Shown piece by piece: positions 30,575 to 38,394 of a DNA stretch of 49,647 nucleotides. The notes under the pieces are model-generated. The model was not told the DNA's origin and did not search any database. It saw only the letters and a list, made by a program, of their open reading frames with translations. The translations under genes and the position numbers were made by a program. The stretch comes from a virus: positions 1 to 49,647 of IMG/VR virus record IMGVR_UViG_3300048056_000086; one strand, given 5' to 3'. Each line of letters begins with the position of its first letter. Positions within the stretch are counted from its first letter, which is position 1.

Positions 30575-30706
30575 ATGTGGACAGCAATTATTTTGGGTTT
30601 AGCAGGCGGGGTGCCCGCGCTAATTGGCGCGATCTCGCTAGCGCGCAGGCAACGCAGGCAACAAGAGGCGGAGTTAGTAAAGGAGAGATGTAGGCATAAG
30701 AAATGA
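30575..30706 (+). CDS. Very small single-helix membrane protein
   Basis: 43 aa (MWTAIILGLAGGVPALIGAI..., then a basic tail RRQRRQQEAELVKERCRHKK), ribosome site aaaaggagc. One N-terminal membrane helix with a positively charged cytoplasmic tail. It overlaps the next ATG by ATGA. Could be a holin-associated or membrane-targeting protein. Confidence 0.6.
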   Translation: MWTAIILGLAGGVPALIGAISLARRQRRQQEAELVKERCRHKK

Positions 30707-30990
30707 GCAACTACGAGTACAAAATTAAAAAACAAATACGCTCTGGTTATTCGCATGATCACCGGTGGGTTGAGCGGGTAGTCTCAACGCCGTTCCCGCC
30801 TTATGAGGGACTACAGCTAACGTGCGACGATTGGGAAGAGACTTTGGCGGAGGTGTATTACCACCTCCTAGACAAAGTGTTTGTTTGCTATACTGAGCCA
30901 GATAGAGAGATTTATGAAGCAAAATGGGGACACCGTGACATAGAGCGGACAGTTGCGAAGTATGTGGCGCGGGGGTGGGTGGAGAAATGA
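30703..30990 (+). CDS. Hypothetical protein
   Basis: 95 aa (MSNYEYKIKKQIRSGYSHDH...). A soluble alpha/beta protein with a WEETLAEVYYHLLDKVF helix and a C-terminal AKYVARGWVEK. It overlaps both neighbours by 4 bases. Not recognised. Confidence 0.6.
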   Translation: MSNYEYKIKKQIRSGYSHDHRWVERVVSTPFPPYEGLQLTCDDWEETLAEVYYHLLDKVFVCYTEPDREIYEAKWGHRDIERTVAKYVARGWVEK

Positions 30991-31379
30991 TCTACTTGGC
31001 AACGCCATACAGTGACCCCGACCCGCGCGTAATGGAGTTTAGGTTCAACGCGGTCAACGAAGTCGCCGGTAGGCTCATGAATAGCGGCTTGTACGTATAC
31101 TCCCCTATTTCGCACTCTCACCCAATTGCGCAAGTGGGTGGCCTTCCGGGCAGTTGGGAATTTTGGAAAGTATACGATCAAGTCATGATGTCCGTGTGTG
31201 ATGAGCTTTGTATCTACACCGCTTATGGGTGGGAGAAATCTGTGGGTGTATTCGAAGAGTTAAATATTGCGTTGAAAGAGGGTAAAAAAATCAGCTATAT
31301 CGGAGTGGGTGAGGTTGCGCGGGTTGAAATGTGCGGCCCCTCAATGCTCGAAAAAATACTACAAGCAAGAGGTGAATAA
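30987..31379 (+). CDS. DUF1937 / nucleoside deoxyribosyltransferase-like protein
   Basis: 130 aa from ATG 30987 (ATGA overlap); an upstream start at 30975 is less likely. MIYLATPYSDPDPRV is the N-terminal signature, followed by FNAVNEVAGRLMNSGLYVYSPI and DELCIYTAYGWEKSVGV. The family resembles the nucleoside 2-deoxyribosyltransferase fold (Rossmann-like, base-exchange or N-glycosidase activity). The catalytic Glu of that family may correspond to the Glu in GVFEELNIA. Possible roles: nucleotide salvage, base modification, or NAD/nucleotide-based defence interference. Confidence 0.7.
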   Translation: MIYLATPYSDPDPRVMEFRFNAVNEVAGRLMNSGLYVYSPISHSHPIAQVGGLPGSWEFWKVYDQVMMSVCDELCIYTAYGWEKSVGVFEELNIALKEGKKISYIGVGEVARVEMCGPSMLEKILQARGE

Positions 31380-31567
31380 TGGAAACTTTGAATAAAATCT
31401 GGGAATTTTTAGACGGTAAAAAAACAGTGATAGGATTTATTATCGTGGTTATCTGCGGAGATCCAAACCTTGGTAACTATCTGCCAGCGTACTGGATCAG
31501 TGTGTTGCACTATGTCGGCACGTCAATCGGTGGTGTTGGTATCGGTCACAAATTGCTAAAACGATGA
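31379..31567 (+). CDS. Small membrane protein, holin-like
   Basis: 62 aa, coupled to DUF1937 (TAATG), ribosome site aagaggtg. METLNKIWEFLDGKKTVIGF is followed by a hydrophobic segment (IIVVIC), a loop, and a second hydrophobic segment (SVLHYVGTSIGGVGIGH) ending in LLKR. Two short membrane segments with a basic end fit class II-like holins. Alternative: membrane accessory protein. Confidence 0.55.
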   Translation: METLNKIWEFLDGKKTVIGFIIVVICGDPNLGNYLPAYWISVLHYVGTSIGGVGIGHKLLKR

Positions 31568-31767
31568 GCCGTTTAAAACTATGTGTTGATTGTACCCACG
31601 GTGGCATGCGTGCCAAGCGTGCGCCGGACGCGTACTGTCTACGAAAGTGTGTCAAGCGGGTCGATCTAGTAACCGGCGCGAAGCGTGGCGAGTCGTACAA
31701 TGATGCGCGCAGCGAGGGCGGGTCATGCGGTATAGAGGGCAAGTTTTTCGAGCCGGTGGAGTTTTGA
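31564..31767 (+). CDS. Small Cys-containing hypothetical protein
   Basis: 67 aa. Cys at 7, 10, 25, 29 and 56 (approximate; CVDC, YCLRKC, CG) suggests a zinc-binding or disulfide-stabilised mini-domain. Basic. Overlaps the holin-like gene by ATGA. This pattern resembles small phage proteins of unknown function with CxxCxH start. Confidence 0.6.
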   Translation: MSRLKLCVDCTHGGMRAKRAPDAYCLRKCVKRVDLVTGAKRGESYNDARSEGGSCGIEGKFFEPVEF

Positions 31768-31768
31768 T

Positions 31769-32038
31769 ATGGATGTAAATAGAGAAGTTCTACGGGCCAT
31801 AGAAAGAATGTTTGACGCCGGTACGGCAGGGCACGGCTGGCAATCTATTGAGGGCATCGCCATTCGCATGGGCCTAGATTCATTTTGTGAATTTACAGGG
31901 CTAACTGAGTTGGGGGTTAAAAAAGAGTATGGCATACGAGAGTATTATTTTGTAGAAATTCGTGACATAGATTTCGAGCTTGGCGAGTGGCGGGGAAACG
32001 TTGATGGTGGTCAATTATTTGTAGAGAGCGAGGCATGA
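31769..32038 (+). CDS. Hypothetical protein
   Basis: 89 aa, ribosome site ggtggag. The N-terminal helix (MDVNREVLRAIERMF) and WQSIEGIAIRMGLDSFCEFTG resemble a small helix-turn-helix-like fold, followed by an acidic C-terminus. Coupled to the caspase-like gene (ATGA). Not recognised. Confidence 0.55.
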   Translation: MDVNREVLRAIERMFDAGTAGHGWQSIEGIAIRMGLDSFCEFTGLTELGVKKEYGIREYYFVEIRDIDFELGEWRGNVDGGQLFVESEA

Positions 32039-32718
32039 TGAAAAAAAATGACATTGTAATTTACTCTTGCGAAAACACTCCGGGCAAGCACGACGCTAGC
32101 GGGGCCTTCGTCCCCGAGGCGCTAGCATACGCAGAGCTCCACAATTGTGCCAACGTGTTCCCGCAAAATTATGTACGCGTGCCAGCGGCAAAGAGTCGGG
32201 TCAATTTTTACGATTGCTTATTGAAGGCATATGAGGCGAGCGGCCCAATAACATCAATCGCGTTTTTTGGGCATGGTTGGCACAGCGGTATTCAAGCCGG
32301 GCTCAATATCAGACACATACCCGCGTTGGTAGCTATGCTCGAAGATATTTGTCACCCCGACGTTAAGATAATATTGTACGCGTGTTCCACTGCGGAAAAC
32401 AAAATCAAAGACCATGAGGCGGACCCAAAAGAGTTAGCAAACATTTGTGACGGCGGTTTTGCTGATAGGCTACGTGATGAGATGTGGGAGTATGACGACT
32501 TCGAAGGCTTCGAGGTCTATGGGCACAAGACGGCGGGCCACACTACGCGCAACCCGTACATGGTCCGGTTTGACAGGGGCGGCACTATTTGGGCCATGCC
32601 GCCGGGTAGCCCGCATTGGCACGCTTGGGTTAAGGCGCTCAAAGAAAATAAAAACGACATACGCTACACGTTCCCATTTCTCAGGATCGACGAGATCCAC
32701 GAAGTACTCAGGGCGTAG
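32035..32718 (+). CDS. Caspase-fold (clan CD) protease-like protein
   Basis: 227 aa. Two hydrophobic strands end in the clan CD catalytic pattern: ITSIAFFGHGWHSG (His80-Gly81) and KIILYACSTAENK (Ala-Cys117). Their 37-residue spacing is typical of caspase/gingipain/DUF4347-type folds. The C-terminal third (YGHKTAGHTTRNP) may form the substrate pocket. It ends one base before the large terminase start. It could process a virion protein, attack a host protein, or be a decoy in caspase-based defence. Activity is not shown. Confidence 0.65.
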   Translation: MMKKNDIVIYSCENTPGKHDASGAFVPEALAYAELHNCANVFPQNYVRVPAAKSRVNFYDCLLKAYEASGPITSIAFFGHGWHSGIQAGLNIRHIPALVAMLEDICHPDVKIILYACSTAENKIKDHEADPKELANICDGGFADRLRDEMWEYDDFEGFEVYGHKTAGHTTRNPYMVRFDRGGTIWAMPPGSPHWHAWVKALKENKNDIRYTFPFLRIDEIHEVLRA

Positions 32719-32719
32719 T

Positions 32720-34126
32720 ATGCGCCTCTACCCCAAACAGTCCCACACGTTAGAATTACTTGAAGACCCAGACGGACCTACGGAGGTCCTAATGGGCGGT
32801 GCCGCTGGGGGTGGCAAGTCCGCGATGTTGGTTTACTGGCTGCTCAAAGGTGCTGTCAAATACCCGGGGTCCAGATGGCTGCTAGGTCGCCACGAATTGA
32901 CCCGGCTGAAAGAGAGCACGCTTGTCACGTTTTTTGAGATTGCCGAAATGCAAGGGTTTCACGTCGGCAAGCAATACATATACAACCAGCAAGGCAATTT
33001 CCTACTGTTTAAAAATGGTTCTAAAATTTTGCTTAGAGATCTAGCGTATCTGCCAAGCGACCCGGAGTATCATAGATTTGGGTCGCTAGAGATAACCGGC
33101 GCGGCGATTGACGAGGCGGCGGAGGTACGTGAGGGTGTCAAAGAAATCCTCTCCATACGTGTGGGTAGGTGGAAAAATAAACAGTTTGGTGTACCTGGCA
33201 AGATACTAATGTCATGTAACCCGCACAAGGGGTGGCTGTATCACACTTTTTACAAGCCCTGGCGTGACGGTTGCCTTGAGTCACACAGAGCGTTTATCCC
33301 TGCAGTATCGGGCGATAACCCGGCGCTAGACGATGCATACTTGTTGTCGCTTAACAGATTGACCGGTGCGCGCCGTGAGCGCATGTTGTTGGGTAATTGG
33401 GATTACGACGAGGACCCGGCGCGGTTGATGGACTTCGAGAACATTGCAAACTTGTGGACAAATACGTTCGTCCCCGAAGGCAAAGAGAAATTTATCACGG
33501 CGGACATCGCAATGATGGGGTCAGATAAGTACGTGCTCAAGGTTTGGGCAGGCTGGCGAGTCATTGGTATTTCTGTATTTCCAAAGATTGATGCCAAGGC
33601 TATCGAAAATCACATACGCGAAAAAGCCAACGAGTTTTCTGTGCCGCGCTCCAACATTGTGTACGATGCGGACGGGTTGGGCTCATACCTCAACTCATAC
33701 CTCGAAGGTGCCCACGGTTTTAATAACAACGGCAAACCGGTCGTACGCGAAGCGGGGACGGACCCCTTCCAGGAAAATTTCACAAATCTAAAAACTCAGT
33801 GTAGTTACAAATTGGCCGAAAAAGTCCAGGCCGCTCAAATCTATATCGTAGATAGAGAATACCGCGACGAAATATCCGCCGAGCTGGCATGGATAAAACG
33901 AGACCGCATGGATAGCGACGGTAAGTTGTATCTTCTACCCAAAGAAAAAGTTAAGCTAGGCTTGGGCAGGTCGCCAGACTTTGCCGACTCTATGATGATG
34001 CGCACATATTTCGAGATCACGCGAGAACGCAACAAGAAAATTACAGGTAGTGCAACGAATGACGACATACTCGGGCACGGTGGCCGGTATGCCGATGACG
34101 ATTATGGGATCACGAAGGGGTATTGA
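32720..34126 (+). CDS. terL: Large terminase subunit
   Basis: 468 aa from ATG 32720; the longer open frame upstream overlaps the caspase-like gene and is rejected. ATPase: Walker A LMGGAAGGGKSAML (about 24-37), Walker B AAIDEAAEV. C-terminal RNase H-like nuclease: FITADIAMMGSDKY (Asp), NIVYDADGLG (Asp) and SPDFADSMMM (Asp) provide the metal-binding residues. It cuts and translocates concatemeric DNA into the capsid through the portal. Confidence 0.92.
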   Translation: MRLYPKQSHTLELLEDPDGPTEVLMGGAAGGGKSAMLVYWLLKGAVKYPGSRWLLGRHELTRLKESTLVTFFEIAEMQGFHVGKQYIYNQQGNFLLFKNGSKILLRDLAYLPSDPEYHRFGSLEITGAAIDEAAEVREGVKEILSIRVGRWKNKQFGVPGKILMSCNPHKGWLYHTFYKPWRDGCLESHRAFIPAVSGDNPALDDAYLLSLNRLTGARRERMLLGNWDYDEDPARLMDFENIANLWTNTFVPEGKEKFITADIAMMGSDKYVLKVWAGWRVIGISVFPKIDAKAIENHIREKANEFSVPRSNIVYDADGLGSYLNSYLEGAHGFNNNGKPVVREAGTDPFQENFTNLKTQCSYKLAEKVQAAQIYIVDREYRDEISAELAWIKRDRMDSDGKLYLLPKEKVKLGLGRSPDFADSMMMRTYFEITRERNKKITGSATNDDILGHGGRYADDDYGITKGY

Positions 34127-34129
34127 AAA

Positions 34130-34339
34130 ATGAAATGCTTCATTTGCAAAAAGGACGGCGGTTTAGAAGAGATTGGCAGCGGGTCGTACAAGTGCTGCTG
34201 GTGTGGTGGTGGCTGGGATAACAAAAACAAAAAGTGGGTTAAAAAGATGGATACATTCCGCAAAAGGACAAACCCGCTCGATACGCTGGCCAGCCTGTAC
34301 ATGTTGGGGCTGATGTATGAGCAGTTAAAGGACGACTAG
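34130..34339 (+). CDS. Small zinc-ribbon protein after terminase
   Basis: 69 aa. CFICKKDGG (3-6) and CCWCGGG (22-26 approximately) form a zinc ribbon, followed by a basic helical C-terminus (NKKWVKKMDTFRKR). It starts 3 bases after the terminase stop. Small zinc proteins next to terminase sometimes help DNA packaging, but the function here is not known. Confidence 0.65.
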   Translation: MKCFICKKDGGLEEIGSGSYKCCWCGGGWDNKNKKWVKKMDTFRKRTNPLDTLASLYMLGLMYEQLKDD

Positions 34340-34341
34340 CC

Positions 34342-34397
34342 CCGCTATGCTCACCTAAACATACCGAACGCGTAACATACTTGCCAAAGCATAGCGG
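34342..34397. promoter_or_regulatory. Operator-like inverted repeat before capsid operon
   Basis: CCGCTATGCT (34342-34351) and AGCATAGCGG (34388-34397) are exact reverse complements, 36 bases apart. The right arm lies inside the spacer of the promoter at 34381-34409, so a protein bound there would block or bend the promoter. Confidence 0.65.
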
Positions 34398-34409
34398 CAC
34401 TCCTACAAT
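34381..34409 (+). promoter_or_regulatory. Sigma70-type promoter for protease-capsid operon
   Basis: TTGCCA (34381-34386), 17-base spacer, TACAAT (34404-34409; five of six consensus bases), then ribosome site aaggagtg and ATG 34430. The only clear promoter in this plus-strand late block. Confidence 0.65.
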
Positions 34410-34429
34410 GGCATAAGGAGTGATTTATA

Positions 34430-35428
34430 ATGGCTATCAAAACATTACAGCTTATGTACCCACGGCAGGTAGACGATTACCGGCGCATTACTAAAAAAAT
34501 GCTGAAAGAGATAGTCGCTAATAGCAGCGGGGCGCACAGATACCCGGTAGCAGTGGGTCACAACAAGCCAATGGGGTATTGGGGTGATGACGCCGAGGCT
34601 GACGGCAGGTTGTTCAACCTGCGTTTAACTGATGACTTTAAGCTCCTTGGCGACGTAGAGCTCCAACCCGAAATTGATAAAAACTACGAGGCCGGGAAAT
34701 ATGTGGGCTGGTCTTTGGGGATCGTCCCCAGCAAAAAACTAGGGACGTACATCGACCATTTGGCGCTCCTTGGTTCTGTGGGTGCCGCGTTTAAAGACTT
34801 AGAAGATGTCACCGGCAAAACCAATTTTTCAGTAGTTGACGTACAAGACAATAACGCAACGGTGGTTTGCTTCGGAGAGACCCCCGCGCAAAATAAAACC
34901 GTTTGGTGTGTTCGAAGCGAACAGACCAAACAAGAGGCGTTCAAAGATGCGCCAACCGGAGGTAAGGACACCATGAGCCAAGAACTCAAAGATCAGATTG
35001 CCGCGCAGAAAGCGGAAATCGAGGCTTTCAGGGCGCAGAAAGCAGAGCTTGAAACATTTCGAGCGGAGAACGCAGAGCTAAGAGCCCAAGTGGAAGCAAG
35101 AATCGCGATGGAAAAAACCAATCGCGTTAATGAATTTACGGCTGTTAAAGAGTCAGTGTTGACCGCAGCCAAGGGCAAGGGCTTATCTGAGCAAGTTCGT
35201 GACTTGCTCTCAAGTGCCATTGATGCACAGTCCGAAGCCTTTGCATCTGGACTTGTTAAGCGAGACCTTTTTGACGCCCTGTTGCAAACATTTGGCGAGT
35301 TGTCACCAAAAGTGCAACCCGGCGAAGCGGGTAACGAAGGTGCCGACGAGTCATCCAAGCCGATCAAATTCTCGGGCAAAGAAGCAGTTAACTGCTTGTT
35401 CGGGTCACAAGAGGTGAACCATGGTTGA
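34430..35428 (+). CDS. Prohead protease-scaffold, Mu gpI-like
   Basis: 332 aa. Residues 1-135 match the Mu-like I protein: YPVAVGHNKPMGYWGDDA, FKLLGDVELQPEID, KYVGWSLGIVPSKKLGTYI and HLALLGSVGAAFKDLED. Residues 182-240 are a repeated Glu/Ala coiled coil (EIEAFRAQKAELETFRAEN), typical of a scaffold. The C-terminal part is a capsid-binding region. The catalytic Ser cannot be fixed from sequence alone. It cleaves itself and scaffold during head maturation. Contains a second start at 34973. Confidence 0.82.
   Translation: MAIKTLQLMYPRQVDDYRRITKKMLKEIVANSSGAHRYPVAVGHNKPMGYWGDDAEADGRLFNLRLTDDFKLLGDVELQPEIDKNYEAGKYVGWSLGIVPSKKLGTYIDHLALLGSVGAAFKDLEDVTGKTNFSVVDVQDNNATVVCFGETPAQNKTVWCVRSEQTKQEAFKDAPTGGKDTMSQELKDQIAAQKAEIEAFRAQKAELETFRAENAELRAQVEARIAMEKTNRVNEFTAVKESVLTAAKGKGLSEQVRDLLSSAIDAQSEAFASGLVKRDLFDALLQTFGELSPKVQPGEAGNEGADESSKPIKFSGKEAVNCLFGSQEVNHG
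34973..35428 (+). CDS. Predicted nested scaffolding protein (in-frame internal start)
   Basis: 151 aa, from ATG 34973 in the protease frame. GGAGGT at 34958-34963, nine bases upstream, is a near-perfect ribosome site lying inside coding sequence. The product begins MSQELKDQIAAQKAEIEAF and holds only the coiled coil and C-terminus. Same arrangement as lambda C/Nu3 and Mu I/Z, where the shorter protein is the free scaffold. Confidence 0.65.
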   Translation: MSQELKDQIAAQKAEIEAFRAQKAELETFRAENAELRAQVEARIAMEKTNRVNEFTAVKESVLTAAKGKGLSEQVRDLLSSAIDAQSEAFASGLVKRDLFDALLQTFGELSPKVQPGEAGNEGADESSKPIKFSGKEAVNCLFGSQEVNHG

Positions 35429-35810
35429 TTTCAACACCAAAAGAGCGGTTGATACGTATACCGAAAACTATGAGCTTTATGTGCGCGGCCCTGCCAGGCT
35501 TAAAGACGTTTTCTTGGACGCTGCAACGGCCGGTTATGTGCCTGTGGTTGGTGATGTTATTTGCCGCAAGAGCGACGACACTAACAAGCACCAAAAATGG
35601 GATCCCACGGATGCCGCGCTGGTTATCCTCGGAGTTATTGACAATCTCGAATCTGACAACACAGGTACTGCCGTTGTCAAAATCGGCATTGCCTTGGATG
35701 CATGGGTTAATTACGCCGCGCTCGGTATCACCGGTGGCGTGCCTTCGGCTGCCGACAAACTAATTTTGAAAGATGGTCTTCGCGCTGTCAATATCGACGT
35801 AGCGGGATAA
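35421..35810 (+). CDS. Head decoration protein, lambda gpD-like
   Basis: 129 aa, overlapping the scaffold gene end by 8 bases. YELYVRGPARLKDVFLDAAT, then GVIDNLESDNTGTAVVKIGIALDAW and AADKLILKDGLRAVNID form the beta-rich fold of lambda D-like head-stabilising proteins. Position between protease/scaffold and major capsid is the usual one. Confidence 0.75.
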   Translation: MVDFNTKRAVDTYTENYELYVRGPARLKDVFLDAATAGYVPVVGDVICRKSDDTNKHQKWDPTDAALVILGVIDNLESDNTGTAVVKIGIALDAWVNYAALGITGGVPSAADKLILKDGLRAVNIDVAG

Positions 35811-35820
35811 GGAGGAAATT

Positions 35821-36843
35821 GTGATTACATCGACAAAAGACGCAATCCTACGCATTAAACCCGCGCTGGTACTGCAAAAACTGGGTGAGATCAAAGTGCC
35901 TGACACTGAGATCATGACTAACGTTTTTAAAAACAAACCAACTATTAACGATTCCTCGGTTGCGAAATCAGTGACCGCTGAAACGTTGCGCGCTATCCCC
36001 TACGTGGGCAAGACTAACCCCGGTGTTAGATTGCAGGGCAAAGTGATCACAACCGAGGCTATCACAGTCCCGCCCATGAAAGCGCAAATGACGGTAACGG
36101 CCGCAGACATCGAAGCATCCCGCGAATTGCAAGGCATGGAATTCCAAGCCTGGCTACGCGATAAGCTCGTTACTGTTAGGGCCACAGTCTCGGCAAACAT
36201 GGAGTGGTATGCCAGGCACTTCCTAGCAACTGGCTCTTGTGCTTACCCGTATTGGGTAGATGAGACAATGCAGGCCCTCACCTACTCGCTCGGCACCATG
36301 ACTGCCGTATCCGGCCCGCCCTCGGTACTGTTTGACGCAGCAACCGCAACGCTTACCGACGTTATCCTACACCTCGACCTGATGCGGAAAACAGGGCAAG
36401 ACGTAGCGGCAAGGGGTCACTTTAATGAGCCTTCGAAAATTATCACATACGCACGCTCTGCGGTGTGGAACGCGATTTACGACATCCTCGACGGCAAACA
36501 AACTACTAACGTAGTTTCCGGTCGGCGCGATGGCGACGATCTTTATGTTGGGCCGTACAAGATCAGAAAATTTGACGCCGAATGGATCAACCCGACTGAT
36601 CAATTAGCAGACAACGCAATCACCGCAAAGCATATGCGCATGATTGACACGGGCTTTACTGCACCGCACACAATGGCAAGTTTGAGACTCGATAACTTCA
36701 ACGCCACGGGCGGGCAAAAGTTTGTCTACGTTGGCGTTATCCCAGATCCACACGGAAACTTTGTCGACATCGACGTGCAATGGCGTCCTTGCGGGTTGTT
36801 TATCCCCGAGGCCATGGTCGATAGTGACGCGGTAATTTCCTAA
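35821..36843 (+). CDS. Major capsid protein, lambda gpE / Cap_E-like
   Basis: 340 aa, GTG start with ribosome site aaggaggaaat. The N-terminal half has the Cap_E signature: AETLRAIPYVGKTNPGVRL, then TVPPMKAQMTVTAADIEASR and SANMEWYARHFLATG. The C-terminal half (FDAEWINPTDQ; KFVYVGVIPDPHGN) completes an HK97-type fold. Main shell protein. Confidence 0.88.
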   Translation: MITSTKDAILRIKPALVLQKLGEIKVPDTEIMTNVFKNKPTINDSSVAKSVTAETLRAIPYVGKTNPGVRLQGKVITTEAITVPPMKAQMTVTAADIEASRELQGMEFQAWLRDKLVTVRATVSANMEWYARHFLATGSCAYPYWVDETMQALTYSLGTMTAVSGPPSVLFDAATATLTDVILHLDLMRKTGQDVAARGHFNEPSKIITYARSAVWNAIYDILDGKQTTNVVSGRRDGDDLYVGPYKIRKFDAEWINPTDQLADNAITAKHMRMIDTGFTAPHTMASLRLDNFNATGGQKFVYVGVIPDPHGNFVDIDVQWRPCGLFIPEAMVDSDAVIS

Positions 36844-37139
36844 TGGGTGGCGGGCTATATAGGATCCTCTTTCGATGCGAGCAATCCGGCAGGGTTTTCG
36901 CAGATCTGTTTCAAGACGTTGACGAAAAAAAAGCGATTGAACAGGCAAAGAGGACCTATAAAGATTACGAATTTGTAGAGTGCACTGTCAAACAGAGGTC
37001 ACATTCTGAGATTCGCGCCGATAGGAAAGAATTTGAGGCCAAAGCCGCGAAAGCTAGAGACGACGCGGCTATGGACTTGTTAACGCAGCAATCCGAGCGT
37101 GAAGCCAAGAAATCTTCGCGCAAGAAGAAGAGTAAGTAA
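36843..37139 (+). CDS. Hypothetical basic helical protein, head region
   Basis: 98 aa, coupled to the capsid gene (TAATG). An N-terminal beta part (GLYRILFRCEQSGRVFADLF) and a long charged helix ending in a Lys/Ser-rich tail (AKKSSRKKKSK). Position between capsid and DUF1320-like gene suggests a head completion or assembly factor. Not recognised. Confidence 0.6.
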   Translation: MGGGLYRILFRCEQSGRVFADLFQDVDEKKAIEQAKRTYKDYEFVECTVKQRSHSEIRADRKEFEAKAAKARDDAAMDLLTQQSEREAKKSSRKKKSK

Positions 37140-37682
37140 GTGACTGTTACGAATGGCGACATACTCGACTACGTCCTCGCGAATAGGATGCATCTCGAAG
37201 ATGGTGAATATGCCCTCCAAGAGAAGGCAGGCACTATGGGCGCGGACGCGGTCGGGTCTGCGCGCATTTGGTTGCAGGGTAGGTTCTTAGCGGCGGGTGA
37301 AACCGCAACGTTTAGGGCTTTCATTGTGGCCACTTGGGGCGGGCTTGACGCGGCCGATCTAGTCGACCTTGAAACCATTCGCGCAGCTTATTACACCGAC
37401 TTGGCCGACGACGTTTTAACCGAGACGTACATGTTGTTATTTGACGCCTTGGTTCGGCTCACCATCGCCTACATTTGGGTGGCGGCGGGCATGGAGGGCG
37501 AGGGCGACATAGCGCAAGGCAAGGCGCAAGAGCTCATCAGTGCTATAGTTGGGTCGGTAGCTAACCCGGACAACGTGACCGGCGGAGATGGCGGCGATAT
37601 TGGCGAGGGCTTGCCCTCCACGATAGTAGTGTCACCGTTGACTGATACGGAAATATCCGCGCTGCTCGGGAATTACAGCTAA
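37140..37682 (+). CDS. DUF1320 / Mu gp36-like head-tail connector
   Basis: 180 aa, GTG start directly after the previous stop. The N-terminal helical region and the central domain (TETYMLLFDALVRLTIAYIW) fit Mu gp36-type proteins found after the capsid gene. The C-terminal part contains a Gly/Asp-rich linker. Coupled to the virion-morphogenesis gene. Assignment rests largely on position. Confidence 0.55.
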   Translation: MTVTNGDILDYVLANRMHLEDGEYALQEKAGTMGADAVGSARIWLQGRFLAAGETATFRAFIVATWGGLDAADLVDLETIRAAYYTDLADDVLTETYMLLFDALVRLTIAYIWVAAGMEGEGDIAQGKAQELISAIVGSVANPDNVTGGDGGDIGEGLPSTIVVSPLTDTEISALLGNYS

Positions 37683-38140
37683 TGGCCACAGAGATCAAAT
37701 TCATGGGGTTGCACTCGAAGGACGCCGGGAAAGTCGGCACCTTCGCGCACGCAGTCGCACGTCTGATAAAAAGGGGCGGAGATCTCACGGATGTGATGGA
37801 GGACATAGGGGTTAACGCAGTTACCGAAACTAGGAAATTCCTATTTGCCGGCAAAGTGAAACCGAGAACTACGGACGCCACTTTTGCACGGCGTAAGACG
37901 CGCAAGAAAAACCCCGAGCTGAAAGATACAACCCTTGTGGATACTGGCATTGGGGCCATGCAGGTCGACTACAGACACACGAAGTCGAGTGTAGCTGTGG
38001 GTGTCCCAGATGGTTACATGGCTTATCATCAGGAAGGGCGAGTACCCAACTCGCCGCAACGTAAATTTTTAGTACTGCCCAATAGCGGGTACATAGTGAA
38101 GCTAGTGAATTTCCACTGGCATAAGGTGGTGAACAGATGA
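37682..38140 (+). CDS. Virion morphogenesis protein, Mu gpG / P2 gpS-like
   Basis: 152 aa, TAATG overlap. VMEDIGVNAVTETRKFLFAG near the N-terminus and the C-terminal GYMAYHQEGRVPNSPQRKFL, ending in the P-x-R-x-F-L motif, are the signature of the phage tail-completion family. Helps form the tail end that joins the head. Confidence 0.78.
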   Translation: MATEIKFMGLHSKDAGKVGTFAHAVARLIKRGGDLTDVMEDIGVNAVTETRKFLFAGKVKPRTTDATFARRKTRKKNPELKDTTLVDTGIGAMQVDYRHTKSSVAVGVPDGYMAYHQEGRVPNSPQRKFLVLPNSGYIVKLVNFHWHKVVNR

Positions 38141-38394
38141 ATGAAAAAAAGACAGAAACTGTTGCAGAAGAAATTAAGCCACCCTTAAAAATCGTGGAGG
38201 ACGGGCTTAAGGAGTACAAAGTTTTTACTCGTACTTACACCGAAGCCGAGCTCTCGAAAATCAAAAACAGTGACGAACGTATAAAGAAAATGCGTATGTC
38301 ACCTGGACCCGTTACGATCCGCGCCAAGTCGATTGCCGAAGTCAAGGCGAAATTTTCGGATAAAAACGTTGCACAGATTTACGAGATTAGATGA
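38137..38394 (+). CDS. Hypothetical protein between neck and sheath genes
   Basis: 85 aa, mostly charged (MNEKKTETVAEEIKPPLKIV...), no membrane segment. In Mu-like genomes a small gene of unknown function sits at the same place. Overlaps both neighbours by 4 bases. Not recognised. Confidence 0.58.
   Translation: MNEKKTETVAEEIKPPLKIVEDGLKEYKVFTRTYTEAELSKIKNSDERIKKMRMSPGPVTIRAKSIAEVKAKFSDKNVAQIYEIR

Noticed and set aside
32447-32719. Upstream extension of the large terminase frame
   Set aside because: It overlaps the caspase-like gene completely and lacks family sequence; ATG 32720 gives the normal N-terminus.
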